A DNA stretch of 64,000 nucleotides, taken from the NCBI RefSeq assembly GCF_019331735.1, contig NZ_JAHBBH010000011.1:1-64000 (forward strand). Direction: 5' to 3'. This stretch comes from Bifidobacterium miconis (GTDB lineage Bacteria; Actinomycetota; Actinomycetes; Actinomycetales; Bifidobacteriaceae). This document shows, piece by piece, positions 16,686 to 25,793 of this stretch. The notes below the pieces were generated by a model that worked only from the letters and a program-made list of their open reading frames with translations, did not search any database and was not told where the DNA came from. The stretch's first letter is position 1, and every line of letters starts with the position of its first letter. A program made the translations under genes and the position numbers.

Positions 16686-17987
16686 ATGACGTGGTGGCAG
16701 GTCGTGCTGATCGTGATTCTGGTGCTGGGCGTGCTGGCGGTGACCGCCGCCGCGGCGTACACGCTCGGCCGGCAGGCGGGCGAAACGCGGGTGGACGACA
16801 TTCTGCGCGACAAGACCCGGCAGTCGCTGTTCGGCCGCAACGTACCCGTGCGCGAATCCGAACGCGCGCTCATCGAGGTCATGCCGGAGGCGATGATCGC
16901 GTGCGGACCCGGCGGCCGCATCCGTTACGTGAGCCCGCTCGCCGCAACGCTCGGCCTGATCGATCATGGCAATCTGTCATCCGACGAAATCGGCGACATT
17001 CTCGCGCTCGTCGTCGCCGACGGCAACGCGCGCGAACGCGAGGTGCGCATTCCAGTCGGCCGGGCGCAGGCGTTGCAGGCATCCGGCGAGCCGACCGGCC
17101 GCGGCGTGAAGCCGGGGCAGGAAGTGCCGTCCGACACGCGGTATCTGCGCGTGCGCATCGGCCATGTGACCGGTGATCTGTACGCGATTTTCCTGACCGA
17201 CGTCAGCGAGCAGCGCCGGTTCGAGGCGATGCGACGCGACTTCGTCACGAACGTGTCGCACGAGCTGAAAACGCCGGCCGGCGCGATCTCGCTGCTCGCC
17301 GAAACGATCGGCGACGCGTCCGACGATCCGGACGCCGTGCGGTATTTCGCGGGCCGCGTCGCGAAGGAATCGAACCGGCTGACCGAACTCGTGCACCGGC
17401 TCATCGACCTGCAGAAGGCGCAGTCGATGGAGGGCGTGATGGACATGCACCCCGTGTCCGTGATGGGCGTGGTGCGCGGCGCGATCGGCGAGAATCAGGT
17501 GCAGGCCGACGCGAAGCACATCGACATCCGGCTCACGCTGGGCGGCGAGTCGCGGCCGCTCGACGCGGCGGACGAGCCGGCCGGATCCTCCGCGCCGGAC
17601 GAGATCGTGATGGGTGACGCCGAATCGCTCAAAACCGCGGTCAAAAACCTCGTCGAAAACGCGATCCACTATTCGCCCGAGCACACCGTCGTGGCCGTGG
17701 GCGTGGGACAGAAGGATGGCAAGGTCACGATCCGCGTGGTCGATCAGGGCATCGGCATTCCGGCAGAATCGCTCGGCCGCGTGTTCGAGCGCTTCTACCG
17801 GGTCGATCCGGCGCGTTCTCGTGCGACCGGCGGTTCCGGCTTGGGACTGGCGATCACCAAACATTGCGTGCAGGAGTGCGGCGGCACGATTTCCGTATGG
17901 TCGCGCGAGGGGGAGGGGTCGACGTTCACGATCGAACTGCCGGCCGCGACCGACGACGACCTGCGCGACGCCGGGGCCGACGCGTGA
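16686..17987 (+). CDS. senX3: Sensor histidine kinase, SenX3/PhoR-like
   Basis: The 433-residue kinase has one N-terminal membrane segment (residues about 4-26). A PAS-like region (residues about 60-185) follows, then the HisKA motif FVTNVSHELKTPAGA with phospho-acceptor His192. The ATPase domain shows VKNLVENAIHYSP (N box), VVDQGIGIPAESLGRVFERF and GGSGLGLAITKHC. Together with the following response regulator and pst operon it should sense phosphate limitation, probably through the Pst transporter. The ATG at 16686 follows GAAAGG. The architecture (single membrane anchor plus PAS) is that of mycobacterial SenX3 rather than E. coli PhoR. About 180 bases separate it from regX3. Confidence 0.9.
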   Translation: MTWWQVVLIVILVLGVLAVTAAAAYTLGRQAGETRVDDILRDKTRQSLFGRNVPVRESERALIEVMPEAMIACGPGGRIRYVSPLAATLGLIDHGNLSSDEIGDILALVVADGNAREREVRIPVGRAQALQASGEPTGRGVKPGQEVPSDTRYLRVRIGHVTGDLYAIFLTDVSEQRRFEAMRRDFVTNVSHELKTPAGAISLLAETIGDASDDPDAVRYFAGRVAKESNRLTELVHRLIDLQKAQSMEGVMDMHPVSVMGVVRGAIGENQVQADAKHIDIRLTLGGESRPLDAADEPAGSSAPDEIVMGDAESLKTAVKNLVENAIHYSPEHTVVAVGVGQKDGKVTIRVVDQGIGIPAESLGRVFERFYRVDPARSRATGGSGLGLAITKHCVQECGGTISVWSREGEGSTFTIELPAATDDDLRDAGADA

Positions 17988-18165
17988 CTACGTTGATATA
18001 GTCCGAGTAATTAGTTACGTAGTTTAGGAAGTTCGTCATATGCGGTTCACCGAGCGGCTACGATAATGCGCAGGAAAACGACGCGGCCGCTGGTGACGGG
18101 TTCGCTGGACCGTGCGGACAACGCACGCAACAACGCATAAGAAGAGAAACGGGGAACGAGCAGAC

Positions 18166-18870
18166 ATGACACGCATTCTCATCGTGGAAGACGAGGAATC
18201 ATACCGGGAACCGCTGGTCTACCAGCTCACGCGCGAAGGATACGACGTCTCCGCCGCCGCGACCGGCGAAGAGGGGCTGGAACTGTTCACGCAGGGCGGC
18301 TTCGATCTCGTCCTGCTCGACCTCATGCTCCCCGGCCTCGACGGCACCGCGCTGTGCCGGCGCATCCGCGAACAGAGCCGCGTGCCGATCATCATGCTCA
18401 CGGCGAAAAGCGCGGAAATCGACAAGGTCGTCGGACTCGAGATCGGCGCCGACGACTACGTGACCAAGCCCTACTCGTTCCGCGAGCTGCTCGCGCGCAT
18501 CCGCGCCGTGCTGCGCCGCAATCAGATGGTCGCCGAGGTCTCCGAAGGCGTCGACGGCGACATGCCGCTCACCTGCGGCGACATCGTCATGCACATCGGG
18601 CAGCATCAGGTGAGCGTGCGCGGCGAGAACGTGTTCTTCCCGCTCAAGGAATTCGAGCTGCTCGAATACCTCATGCAGAACAAGGGCCGCGTGATGACGC
18701 GCCACCAGCTCATCGACCGGATCTGGGGATCGGATTACGTCGGCGACACGAAGACGCTCGACGTGCACGTCAAGCGCGTGCGCTCGAAGATCGAGGTCGA
18801 TCCGGCGCATCCGAAGTACCTGACGACCGTGCGCGGGCTCGGGTACAAGATCGATGCGCCGGCCGAGTAG
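18166..18870 (+). CDS. regX3: Phosphate-responsive regulator, RegX3/PhoB-like
   Basis: The 234-residue OmpR/PhoB-class response regulator has a receiver domain with the acidic pocket ILIVEDEE, phospho-acceptor Asp52 in VLLDLMLPGLDG, Thr in IIMLTAKS and Lys in DDYVTKPYS. The winged-helix output domain is IWGSDYVGDTKTLDVHVKRV followed by LTTVRGLGYKID. It would activate pstSCAB under phosphate starvation through the tandem GTTCA repeats found nearby. The ATG at 18166 gives the typical MTRILIVEDEE start. A single GTTCACC lies at 18045-18051 in its own upstream region, with a weaker GTTCGTC 14 bases before it. Confidence 0.92.
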   Translation: MTRILIVEDEESYREPLVYQLTREGYDVSAAATGEEGLELFTQGGFDLVLLDLMLPGLDGTALCRRIREQSRVPIIMLTAKSAEIDKVVGLEIGADDYVTKPYSFRELLARIRAVLRRNQMVAEVSEGVDGDMPLTCGDIVMHIGQHQVSVRGENVFFPLKEFELLEYLMQNKGRVMTRHQLIDRIWGSDYVGDTKTLDVHVKRVRSKIEVDPAHPKYLTTVRGLGYKIDAPAE

Positions 18871-18919
18871 CGGAGGCAAAAACGACGTAGTGGCCGCGTA
18901 GTCGGATTGATAGGCAACT

Positions 18920-18941
18920 GTTCATCTTGCGTTCACCGATT
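18920..18941 (+). promoter_or_regulatory. Putative PHO box upstream of pstS
   Basis: Two adjacent 11-base units, GTTCATCTTGC and GTTCACCGATT, form the direct-repeat pattern of actinobacterial PHO boxes. They lie about 80 bases before the pstS start, where an activator such as RegX3 should bind. Confidence 0.6.
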
Positions 18942-19018
18942 TTGGCGGACGGGCCGTTGGATGTCTTTTAGTCTTGAACTGTCAAAAAGATTGATTGACA
19001 GAATAGAGAGAAACAGAC

Positions 19019-20170
19019 ATGCGTAAGAATGTGCTTTTCCGCTCCATCGCGGCCATTTCGGGCATTGCGATGCTGGCTTCGCTCGCTGCTTGCGGTGACA
19101 ACACCACCGCCTCCAACTCCGGCAGCAACGGCTCTTCCTCTTCTTCCGACACCACCACCTCGTCCTCCACCCCGATCTCGGGCAACTTCAACGGCGCCGG
19201 CGCCTCCTCGCAGCAGGCCGCCGTCGAGGCGTGGGTCGCCGGCTTCCAGGGCACCAACCCGGACGCCAAGATCGCGTATGATCCGTCCGGCTCTGGCGCC
19301 GGCGTCAAGACCTTCCTGACCGGTGCCACCGCGTGGGCCGGCTCCGACAAGGCTCTCGCCGACGATGATGTGGACAACTCCAAGTCCGTGTGCGCCGCCG
19401 ACACCACCGCGTTCGACATCCCGGTCTACATCTCCCCGATCGCCGTGGTCTTCAACCTCAAGGGCATCTCCGACGCGGGCAAGCACATCAACATGGACGC
19501 CGCCACTATCGCCAAGATCTTCGACGGCAAGATCACCAAGTGGAACGACAAGGCCATCGCCGATCAGAACCCGGACCTCAAGCTCCCCGACACCGCGATC
19601 ACCGTGGTTCACCGCTCCGACAAGTCCGGCACCACCCAGAACTTCGTGAGCTACTTCAAGGATCAGGCTCCTGACGCATGGTCCTACGACCTGTCCGAGA
19701 ACTGGCCGAACTCCGTCGGCCAGGGCGCCAAGGGCACTTCGGGCGTCGTCTCCACCGTGAAGCAGGCCGACGGCACCATTGGTTATGCTGACTTCTCCGC
19801 CGCCGGTGACCTTGGCACCGTGGCCGTCAAGGTCGGCGACAAGTACAGCGAGATCTCCGCTGATGGCGCGACCAAGGTCATCGACGACTCCGAGCTCGAC
19901 TCGTCCGTCAAGGGCGACAACCGCGTGGTCGTCAAGATCAACCACGCCACCACCACCGAGGGCGCCTACCCGATCGTGCTGGTCTCCTACATGATCGCCT
20001 GCCCGCAGTACAAGGACACCAAGACCGCCGAGTTCGTCAAGTCCTGGCTCACCTACGTGACCAGCTCCGACGGCCAGCAGACCGCCTCTCAGGCTGCCGG
20101 CTCCGCCCCGCTGCCTGACTCCATCGCCCAGAAGGACGCCGCCTCCATCGAGGCCATCAAGACCAAGTGA
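19019..20170 (+). CDS. pstS: Phosphate ABC transporter substrate-binding lipoprotein
   Basis: The 383-residue lipoprotein has a signal peptide ending in the lipobox LASLAACGD, so it is anchored to the outer face of the membrane. A Ser/Thr-rich linker follows. The mature part has the PstS phosphate-binding landmarks GAGASSQQAAVEAW, DPSGSGAGVKTFLTG, DVPV-like FDIPVYISPIAVVFNLKG, and VVHRSDKSGTTQNFVSYF. It delivers inorganic phosphate to the PstC/PstA channel. GAGAG precedes the ATG. It is the first gene of pstSCAB, behind the PHO-box repeats, and a hairpin follows its stop, which may raise its expression relative to the downstream genes. Confidence 0.95.
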   Translation: MRKNVLFRSIAAISGIAMLASLAACGDNTTASNSGSNGSSSSSDTTTSSSTPISGNFNGAGASSQQAAVEAWVAGFQGTNPDAKIAYDPSGSGAGVKTFLTGATAWAGSDKALADDDVDNSKSVCAADTTAFDIPVYISPIAVVFNLKGISDAGKHINMDAATIAKIFDGKITKWNDKAIADQNPDLKLPDTAITVVHRSDKSGTTQNFVSYFKDQAPDAWSYDLSENWPNSVGQGAKGTSGVVSTVKQADGTIGYADFSAAGDLGTVAVKVGDKYSEISADGATKVIDDSELDSSVKGDNRVVVKINHATTTEGAYPIVLVSYMIACPQYKDTKTAEFVKSWLTYVTSSDGQQTASQAAGSAPLPDSIAQKDAASIEAIKTK

Positions 20171-20206
20171 GCCTAAGGATTCCGCAGGGAACCGCTGACT
20201 GAAATG

Positions 20207-20245
20207 CTTCAGGCCGCAGGCACCAAGCGTGGCTGCGGCCTGAAG
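20207..20245 (+). terminator. Intercistronic hairpin between pstS and pstC
   Basis: CTTCAGGCCGCAG at 20207-20219 is perfectly complementary to 20233-20245 with a 13-base loop and no T run. Such stem-loops after binding-protein genes usually act as partial terminators or mRNA stabilisers, giving more PstS than permease. Which role applies is inferred. Confidence 0.7.
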
Positions 20246-20313
20246 TGGTCGGTCCGGTTCCCGTGGAATCCAAGCCCGCGCAGTCTTCCTTCGCAAACCG
20301 TTAAGGAGAACCT

Positions 20314-21270
20314 GTGAGTTCGCAAGAAAAAGCGGCCATGATGCCCGCCGCCAGCGGCAAGACCGCGGACAAGGTGTTCCGCGCCATTGCCTACGCCTGC
20401 GGCATCCTGATCCTCGTGGTCCTCGCCGCCGTCTTCCTCTTCCTGCTGTTCCGCGCGTGGCCGCTCATCGGCGGCGACCAGAAGGCCAACAGCCAGACGA
20501 TTTCCGACTTCACCGGCGGCAAGTCGTCCAGCTTCTGGGGCTACGTCGGCCCGTTGCTGTTCGGCACCGTGCTCGTCTCCGCGCTCGCCCTGCTGATCTC
20601 GTTCTTCGTGTCGCTCGGCATCGCGCTGTTCATCTCGCACTACGCGCCCAAGAAGCTCGCCACCGCGCTCAGCTACGTGGTCGACCTGCTCGCCGCCATC
20701 CCGTCCGTTATCTACGGTCTGTGGGGCGGCCTGATCCTCGTGCCGGCCATCTACCCGTTCTGGAACTGGATCGCGACCTACTTCGGCTGGATCCCGCTGT
20801 TCGCCGGCCCCGCCGCCAGCCCGTCGCGCACCGTCGCGACCGTGGCCGTCGTGCTCGCCGTCATGATCCTGCCGATCATCACGTCCCTGTCGCGCGACAT
20901 TTTCCTGCAGGCCCCCCGCCTGCAGCAGGAAGCCGCCCTCGCGCTCGGCGCGACCAAGTGGGAAATGATCAAGCTCGCCGTCCTGCCGTTCGGCAAGTCC
21001 GGCGTCGTCTCCGCCTCCATGCTCGGCCTCGGTCGCGCACTCGGCGAAACGATGGCTGTCTTGATGATCCTGTCCCCGGGCCTGACCTACTCGTTCAAGC
21101 TGCTGCAGGCCTCGCAGAACCAGACGATCGCCGCGAACATCGCCGCCCAGTACCCGGAAGCCAACGACCTTGGCGTGTCCGTGCTGATCGGCACCGGCCT
21201 CGTGCTGTTCCTCATCACGTTCGTGGTGAACTACGTGGCCCGCAAGATCACTGAAAAGAAGGTGGCATGA
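20314..21270 (+). CDS. pstC: Phosphate ABC transporter permease PstC
   Basis: The 318-residue inner-membrane permease has six predicted membrane helices. It carries the PstC signatures LLAAIPSVIYGLWG and the EAA-type loop QEAALALGATKWEMIKLAVLP that contacts PstB, followed by LGLGRALGETMAVLMI. It forms the phosphate channel with PstA. The start is GTG at 20314, with TAAGGAG six bases upstream. The stop overlaps the pstA start (ATGA), indicating translational coupling. Confidence 0.94.
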   Translation: MSSQEKAAMMPAASGKTADKVFRAIAYACGILILVVLAAVFLFLLFRAWPLIGGDQKANSQTISDFTGGKSSSFWGYVGPLLFGTVLVSALALLISFFVSLGIALFISHYAPKKLATALSYVVDLLAAIPSVIYGLWGGLILVPAIYPFWNWIATYFGWIPLFAGPAASPSRTVATVAVVLAVMILPIITSLSRDIFLQAPRLQQEAALALGATKWEMIKLAVLPFGKSGVVSASMLGLGRALGETMAVLMILSPGLTYSFKLLQASQNQTIAANIAAQYPEANDLGVSVLIGTGLVLFLITFVVNYVARKITEKKVA

Positions 21271-22268
21271 TGGCCGATCTGACCCAAGACCCCAAGGCCT
21301 CGCTCGAAGGCGCGCCCGTCATCGACTTCGACAAGTTCAAGCCGTCCCGCTCGCTGATCGCCTCGCGCAAGCGCAAGGACGCGATCATGACCGTGCTCAT
21401 CGCGCTCGCGTTCGTCGTCGCCTGCATCCCGCTGGTCTCCGTGCTCTTGACGACGCTCGTCAACGGCGTCAAGCGGCTCAACCTCAACTTCCTGAGCTAC
21501 AACATGACCGGCGTCGTCGGCGGCAACCCGACCCCGTCCGGCGGCTACGGCGGCGTGCTCCACGCCATCATCGGCACGCTCGAGATCACGTTCGGTTCGA
21601 TGGTCATCTCCATCCCGATCGGCCTCATGTGCGCCGTGTACCTCGTCGAATACGCGCACGGCGGCAAGCTCGCGCAGACCATCACGCTGCTCGTCGACGT
21701 GATGAGCGGCATCCCGTCCATCGTCGCCGGCCTGTTCGCGTTCTCGATGTTCACGATCATCCTCGGCCCCGGTTCGGTCAACGGCTTCGCCGGCTCCGTC
21801 GCACTGTCGCTGCTCATGCTGCCGACTGTCGTCAAGTCCAGCGAGGAAATGCTCAAGATCGTCCCCGGCGACCTTCGCGAGGCGTCGTACGCGCTCGGCG
21901 TGACCAAGCAGCGCACCATCACCAAGATCGTGCTGCGCACCGCACTGCCGGGCATCGTCTCCGGCTGCATCCTCGCCATCGCGCGAGTCATCGGCGAAAC
22001 CGCGCCGCTGCTCATGACCGCCGGCTACATCGCGTCCACGAACGTCAACCTGTTCGACGGCAAGATGACCACGCTGCCGGTCTACGTCTATCAGGAATAC
22101 TCCAAGCTGAGCGCCAACTGCCCGGCCAACGCGACCGCGGCCTGCGTGCCGACGATCCCGATGGAGCGCTCTTGGGCCGCAGCCCTCGTGCTGATCCTGA
22201 TCGTCCTCATCCTCAACGGCATCGGCCGACTCGTGGCGAAGGTCTTCGCCGTCAAGGCCGAGCGCTGA
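21267..22268 (+). CDS. pstA: Phosphate ABC transporter permease PstA
   Basis: The 333-residue permease pairs with PstC. Its hydrophobic segments surround VDVMSGIPSIVAGLFAF and the EAA loop REASYALGVTKQRTITKIVL, with ARVIGETAPLLMTAGY after it. The N terminus is a 35-residue cytoplasmic extension. Two consecutive ATGs occur at 21267 and 21270; the first overlaps the pstC stop. Pst genes are in the standard order, so the protein is very likely part of one operon with pstS and pstC. Confidence 0.94.
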   Translation: MMADLTQDPKASLEGAPVIDFDKFKPSRSLIASRKRKDAIMTVLIALAFVVACIPLVSVLLTTLVNGVKRLNLNFLSYNMTGVVGGNPTPSGGYGGVLHAIIGTLEITFGSMVISIPIGLMCAVYLVEYAHGGKLAQTITLLVDVMSGIPSIVAGLFAFSMFTIILGPGSVNGFAGSVALSLLMLPTVVKSSEEMLKIVPGDLREASYALGVTKQRTITKIVLRTALPGIVSGCILAIARVIGETAPLLMTAGYIASTNVNLFDGKMTTLPVYVYQEYSKLSANCPANATAACVPTIPMERSWAAALVLILIVLILNGIGRLVAKVFAVKAER

Positions 22269-22322
22269 TCGTCGCTGACCACGATGCAAGAACTTCGGTA
22301 AATATCAAACAAGGAAATTCAC

Positions 22323-23102
22323 ATGGGACAACGCATTGATGTCAACCATCTGAACATCTACTACGGCAACTTCCTCGCCGTGGAAGACGTGAACATCCAC
22401 ATCGAACCCAACAAGGTGACCGCGTTCATCGGACCGTCCGGCTGCGGCAAGTCGACCGTGCTGCGCACCCTCGACCGCATGCACGAGATCATCCCCGGCG
22501 CCCACGTCAAGGGCGAGGTGCTGCTCGAAGGCAAGAACCTGTACGACAAGGACGTGGACCCGGTCTCCGTGCGCCGCGACGTCGGCATGGTGTTCCAGCG
22601 CCCGAACCCGTTCCCGACCATGTCGATCCGCGAAAACGTGCTGGCCGGCGTGCGCCTGAACAACCGCAAGATCTCCAAGTCCGACGCCGACGACCTCGTC
22701 GAGTGGGCCCTGCGCGGCGCGAACCTGTGGAACGAGGTCAAGGACCGTCTCGACAACCCGGGCATTGGCCTGTCCGGCGGCCAGCAGCAGCGTCTGTGCA
22801 TCGCGCGCGCGGTTGCCGTGCACCCGCAGGTGCTCCTCATGGACGAGCCGTGCTCCGCTCTGGACCCGATCTCGACGTTGGCCGTTGAGGATCTGATTCA
22901 GGAGCTCAAGGGCGACTACACGATCGTGATCGTGACCCACAACATGCAGCAGGCCGCGCGTATCGCCGACTACACCGCGTTCTTCAACCTGAAGGCCGTG
23001 GGTCAGCCGGGTCATCTCGAGTACTTCGCGGACACCACCACCATGTTCAACAACCCGCAGAACGAAGAGGCCGAACGTTACGTCTCCGGCCGCTTCGGCT
23101 GA
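22323..23102 (+). CDS. pstB: Phosphate ABC transporter ATP-binding protein PstB
   Basis: The 259-residue ATPase energises phosphate uptake. It contains Walker [10 protein letters not shown] near residue 37, the signature [14 protein letters not shown], Walker [14 protein letters not shown] and the switch histidine in [24 protein letters not shown] precedes the ATG. It closes the pstSCAB operon; no phoU gene follows within the window, although phoU is often linked to pst. Confidence 0.95.
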   Translation: MGQRIDVNHLNIYYGNFLAVEDVNIHIEPNKVTAFIGPSGCGKSTVLRTLDRMHEIIPGAHVKGEVLLEGKNLYDKDVDPVSVRRDVGMVFQRPNPFPTMSIRENVLAGVRLNNRKISKSDADDLVEWALRGANLWNEVKDRLDNPGIGLSGGQQQRLCIARAVAVHPQVLLMDEPCSALDPISTLAVEDLIQELKGDYTIVIVTHNMQQAARIADYTAFFNLKAVGQPGHLEYFADTTTMFNNPQNEEAERYVSGRFG

Positions 23103-23163
23103 TCGCGCGACGGATTTGCCGTCGCCGCGCGCGGTGTTTTTCTCTCCGCCGCGCGCTCTCGTT

Positions 23164-23210
23164 GGAAGGCCCCGTGCCGGACGCTCGCTCGTTCCGGTGC
23201 GGGGCCTTCC
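23164..23210 (+). terminator. Terminator of the pst operon
   Basis: GGAAGGCCCCG pairs with CGGGGCCTTCC and pairing continues inward with only small mismatches, giving a stem of about 20 bp around CTCGCT. It lies about 60 bases after the pstB stop. Confidence 0.75.
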
Positions 23211-23274
23211 CGCGTTTGCAGGTCTTTGCGGGGATGATTGCGGGATGATTATGGGATCTGTCCCACATTTGGCT

Positions 23275-23598
23275 TGTCACACTTTGTGGTCTGTCACGTT
23301 TGACGTTAATCGATGCTTTATGGGCTGACGTGACATGATAATGCGTCATGCATGACAGAGAGAGCCTTGAATTCGCGGGGCGTGACATGCGGTTTGTCAG
23401 ACCCCGCGTGCCGGGGTCGATAGAACAATGCGTGACAGCGATCAGGCCATACGATCCCAGCAATACCAAGGATTTACGGCTGTCGTACTTTCATATTGGT
23501 TCTGTGCCGTGTCACACAGGACTCATCAGCCTTGTTTTTGTGAAAGCGTGACACAATATCGAGTCATGCTTGCATCGTATATGTATATCCGACCAGAG
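23275..23598. repeat. Intergenic cluster of GTGACA/TGTCAC motifs, region A
   Basis: The 690 bases between pstB and the purine permease have no credible gene but are dense in the hexamer GTGACA or its complement. Copies are found at 23275-23280, 23292-23297, 23330-23335, 23382-23387, 23432-23437 and 23548-23553, with near matches at 23512 and 23598. Several sit in a larger shared pattern, GTGACA..AT...G.GTCATGC (for example from 23330 and 23548). One copy lies in a hairpin at 23374-23408 closed by CGCGGGG/CCCCGCG. The role is unknown. Confidence 0.65.
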
Positions 23599-23695
23599 CG
23601 TGACGGATCGCACGCGGCGTATAGCGGTCGTGCAGCAATCAAGTGATTCACGTAATCCTGCAGGAACCTCTGGCTGTCGCCTCATGCATGGGCAA

Positions 23696-23728
23696 CAAAA
23701 AATCCCCGCAGAAAATCCTGCGGGGATT
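23696..23728 (-). terminator. Terminator of the purine permease gene
   Basis: Read on the minus strand, AATCCCCGCA and its complement close an eight-base loop and are followed by a run of six or seven T. It lies about 70 bases after the permease stop. Confidence 0.9.
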
Positions 23729-23797
23729 GCGCAACGCAGCATCGCAACCAATGCTGGGCGATGCCGCAACCAAGCGATGCACCAAGCGATCAGCCGA

Positions 23798-25192
23798 TCA
23801 CAACACCGCGTTGAGGATGAAATCGAGCACGAACAGGATCGCGACGACCCAGATCACCGGGTGCACCTTGTTCGCCTTCTTCTTGCAGGTCATCACGATG
23901 CAGTACATGATGAAGCCGCCGGCGATGCCGTACGAGATCGAGTACGAGAACGCCATGAACACGGCCGCGAAGAACGCCGGAATCGCCTCGGTGATGTCGT
24001 TCCAGTCGATCTCCTTGAGGGAGGCGGCCATCATGCAGCCGACGATCACGAGCACGCCGGCGGTCGCGGCGGACGGCACGGCGGAGATGACCGGGGACAG
24101 GAACGCGGAGAGCGCGAAGCAGATCGCGACGACCACGGAGGTCAGGCCGGTGCGGCCGCCCGCCGCGATGCCCGCGGAGGACTCGACGTACGTGGTGGTG
24201 TTCGAAGTACCGCAGATCGCGCCGATCGAGGTGGCGATGGAGTCCGCGAACAGGGCCTTGTCCATCTTCGAGGAGAAGCCGGAACCGTTCTCAAGCGCCT
24301 TCTCGTCAGCCTCGGAGAAGATGCCGGTGCGGCGGCCGGTGCCGATGAACGTGCCGATCGTGTCGAACGTGTCGGACATGGAGAACGCGAAGATCGTGAC
24401 GATCACGAGCGGCAGGCGCGCGACGTCGGAGAACAGAGCCGGGAAGCCGGCGCCGGTGAAGATCACGCCGAAGGTCTGCGGCAGCTGGGAGAAGGTCTCG
24501 CCGATGGAGACGGACTGGCCGAAGTTGGTCACGCCGAACGGGATGCCGACGACCGTGGTGATCGCGATGGCGAGCAGCATGCCGCCCTTGACCTTGAGCA
24601 CGGTAAAGACGATCGCGAGGAACAGGCCGATGAGGAACACCCACAGCACCTTGTTATCGAACGCGGCGAGGCCCGGGGTCGCGGCGGTGGCGAGACCCTT
24701 GCCGGCTGACTTCGCGTCCTTCGGAGTGAAGGTGATCAGGCCGACGTTGAGCATGCCGACGTACGCGACGAACAGGCCGATGCCGCCGCCGATCGCGTGC
24801 TGCAGTGTCTCCGGGATCGCCTGAATGATCATCTTGCGGATCTTGGTGACGGTGATGATGATGTTGATCAGGCCACACAGGAACACCATGCACAGCGTCT
24901 CCTGCCAGGTGAAGCCCAGGCCGAAGCAGACGGTGTAGGTGAAGAACGCGTTGAGGCCCATGCCGGCGGCCTGCGCGTACGGCACATTGGCGAACAGACC
25001 CATGACGAGCGTGCCGATGATGGCCGCGATGATCGTGGCGAGGAACACACCGCCCCACGGCATGCCCGTCTGGCTCAGGATCTGCGGGTTGACGACGATG
25101 ATGTAGCTCATCGCGAAGAACGTGGTCAGACCGGCCATGACCTCGGTGGACACGGTGGTGCCGTTCTCCTTCAAGTGGAAGAACTTCTCCAT
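23798..25192 (-). CDS. NCS2 purine permease, AzgA/PbuG-like (guanine/hypoxanthine)
   Basis: The 464-residue transporter has 12-14 hydrophobic segments. It starts with MEKFFHLKENGTTVSTEVMA and GLTTFFAMSYIIVVNPQIL, which is diagnostic of the AzgA branch of nucleobase:cation symporter 2. The later blocks NAFFTYTVCFGLGFTWQ, SDTFDTIGTFIGTGRR and GTSNTTTYVESSAGIAAGGR carry the substrate-site residues of that branch. It imports guanine, hypoxanthine or adenine with a proton. AAGGAAG precedes the ATG at 25192. About 600 bases of repeat-rich intergenic sequence lie upstream. A purine riboswitch core was looked for there and not recognised. Confidence 0.9.
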   Translation of the reverse strand: MEKFFHLKENGTTVSTEVMAGLTTFFAMSYIIVVNPQILSQTGMPWGGVFLATIIAAIIGTLVMGLFANVPYAQAAGMGLNAFFTYTVCFGLGFTWQETLCMVFLCGLINIIITVTKIRKMIIQAIPETLQHAIGGGIGLFVAYVGMLNVGLITFTPKDAKSAGKGLATAATPGLAAFDNKVLWVFLIGLFLAIVFTVLKVKGGMLLAIAITTVVGIPFGVTNFGQSVSIGETFSQLPQTFGVIFTGAGFPALFSDVARLPLVIVTIFAFSMSDTFDTIGTFIGTGRRTGIFSEADEKALENGSGFSSKMDKALFADSIATSIGAICGTSNTTTYVESSAGIAAGGRTGLTSVVVAICFALSAFLSPVISAVPSAATAGVLVIVGCMMAASLKEIDWNDITEAIPAFFAAVFMAFSYSISYGIAGGFIMYCIVMTCKKKANKVHPVIWVVAILFVLDFILNAVL

Positions 25193-25295
25193 ATATCTCT
25201 GCTTCCTTTTCGTGGGTTGTTAGGAGCTGGCCATGCACGGCGCGCGATGCGCAGCGCGTGTGACGCACGCGTGATGCATGCCATATGCACGCGAC

Positions 25296-25467
25296 GCGTG
25301 ACGCACTGGCATCTCTTCCCATGCAAACGCGCGTATGCACTGGCATCATCATCCACGGCCAGTCATGTCATATCATGCCGTGCCATGAACCGTGATGCGG
25401 CACATGCAGCGCGTGACGCGTGCCGGTGTATTCCCTGTGCAAACGCGCGTATGCACAAGCATCATCA
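25296..25467. repeat. Tandem imperfect repeats upstream of the purine permease
   Basis: A unit of about 55 bases occurs twice, starting at 25296 and 25411. Each begins with GCGTGACGC, and 26-27 bases later has the identical 19-mer TGCAAACGCGCGTATGCAC (25322-25340 and 25438-25456), followed by GCATCATCA. The surrounding 25230-25410 is rich in related GCGTGACG and ATGC words. No gene is credible in 25193-25793. The position, upstream of a permease gene and a divergent gene, suggests regulatory sites. Confidence 0.7.
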
Positions 25468-25793
25468 GTCACCCATCGATCAGCCCCGGCGAGAATCGCG
25501 ACTCGCCCTGCGTTCGTTTTGTCGAACGCGCCCACGATAGCACCGTCACAAGTCATGGAGGTTTCGTGAACGCGTATCGTATACTGGGCCGATACGCGAC
25601 AATGTCGGCGACGTTCCGTTATATGCGCCCCTGAATCACCCCCGCAAATCGGTTCCCCAGGCAGCCAAACAGTCAGCCCGCACAATCGCACGTCGGCAGC
25701 GACCATTGCACCGCCGTCATCGCAGTTATCCACATATCCACAATTTTGCGGCCGAGTCAAGCGCGCCGGCCGCAAATCCTGTACAGTCGCCGC

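Noticed and set aside
18031..18051. PHO box upstream of regX3 (GTTCGTC and GTTCACC).
   Set aside because: The two units are 14 bases apart rather than 11 and the first is a poor match, so I did not list it as a site.
23116..23646. Short frames of 60-70 codons in the gap after pstB.
   Set aside because: They lack ribosome sites and similarity, and they run through the repeated GTGACA motifs.
25193..25793. Purine riboswitch upstream of the purine permease.
   Set aside because: I could not find the conserved core or the three-stem arrangement; the region shows direct repeats instead.
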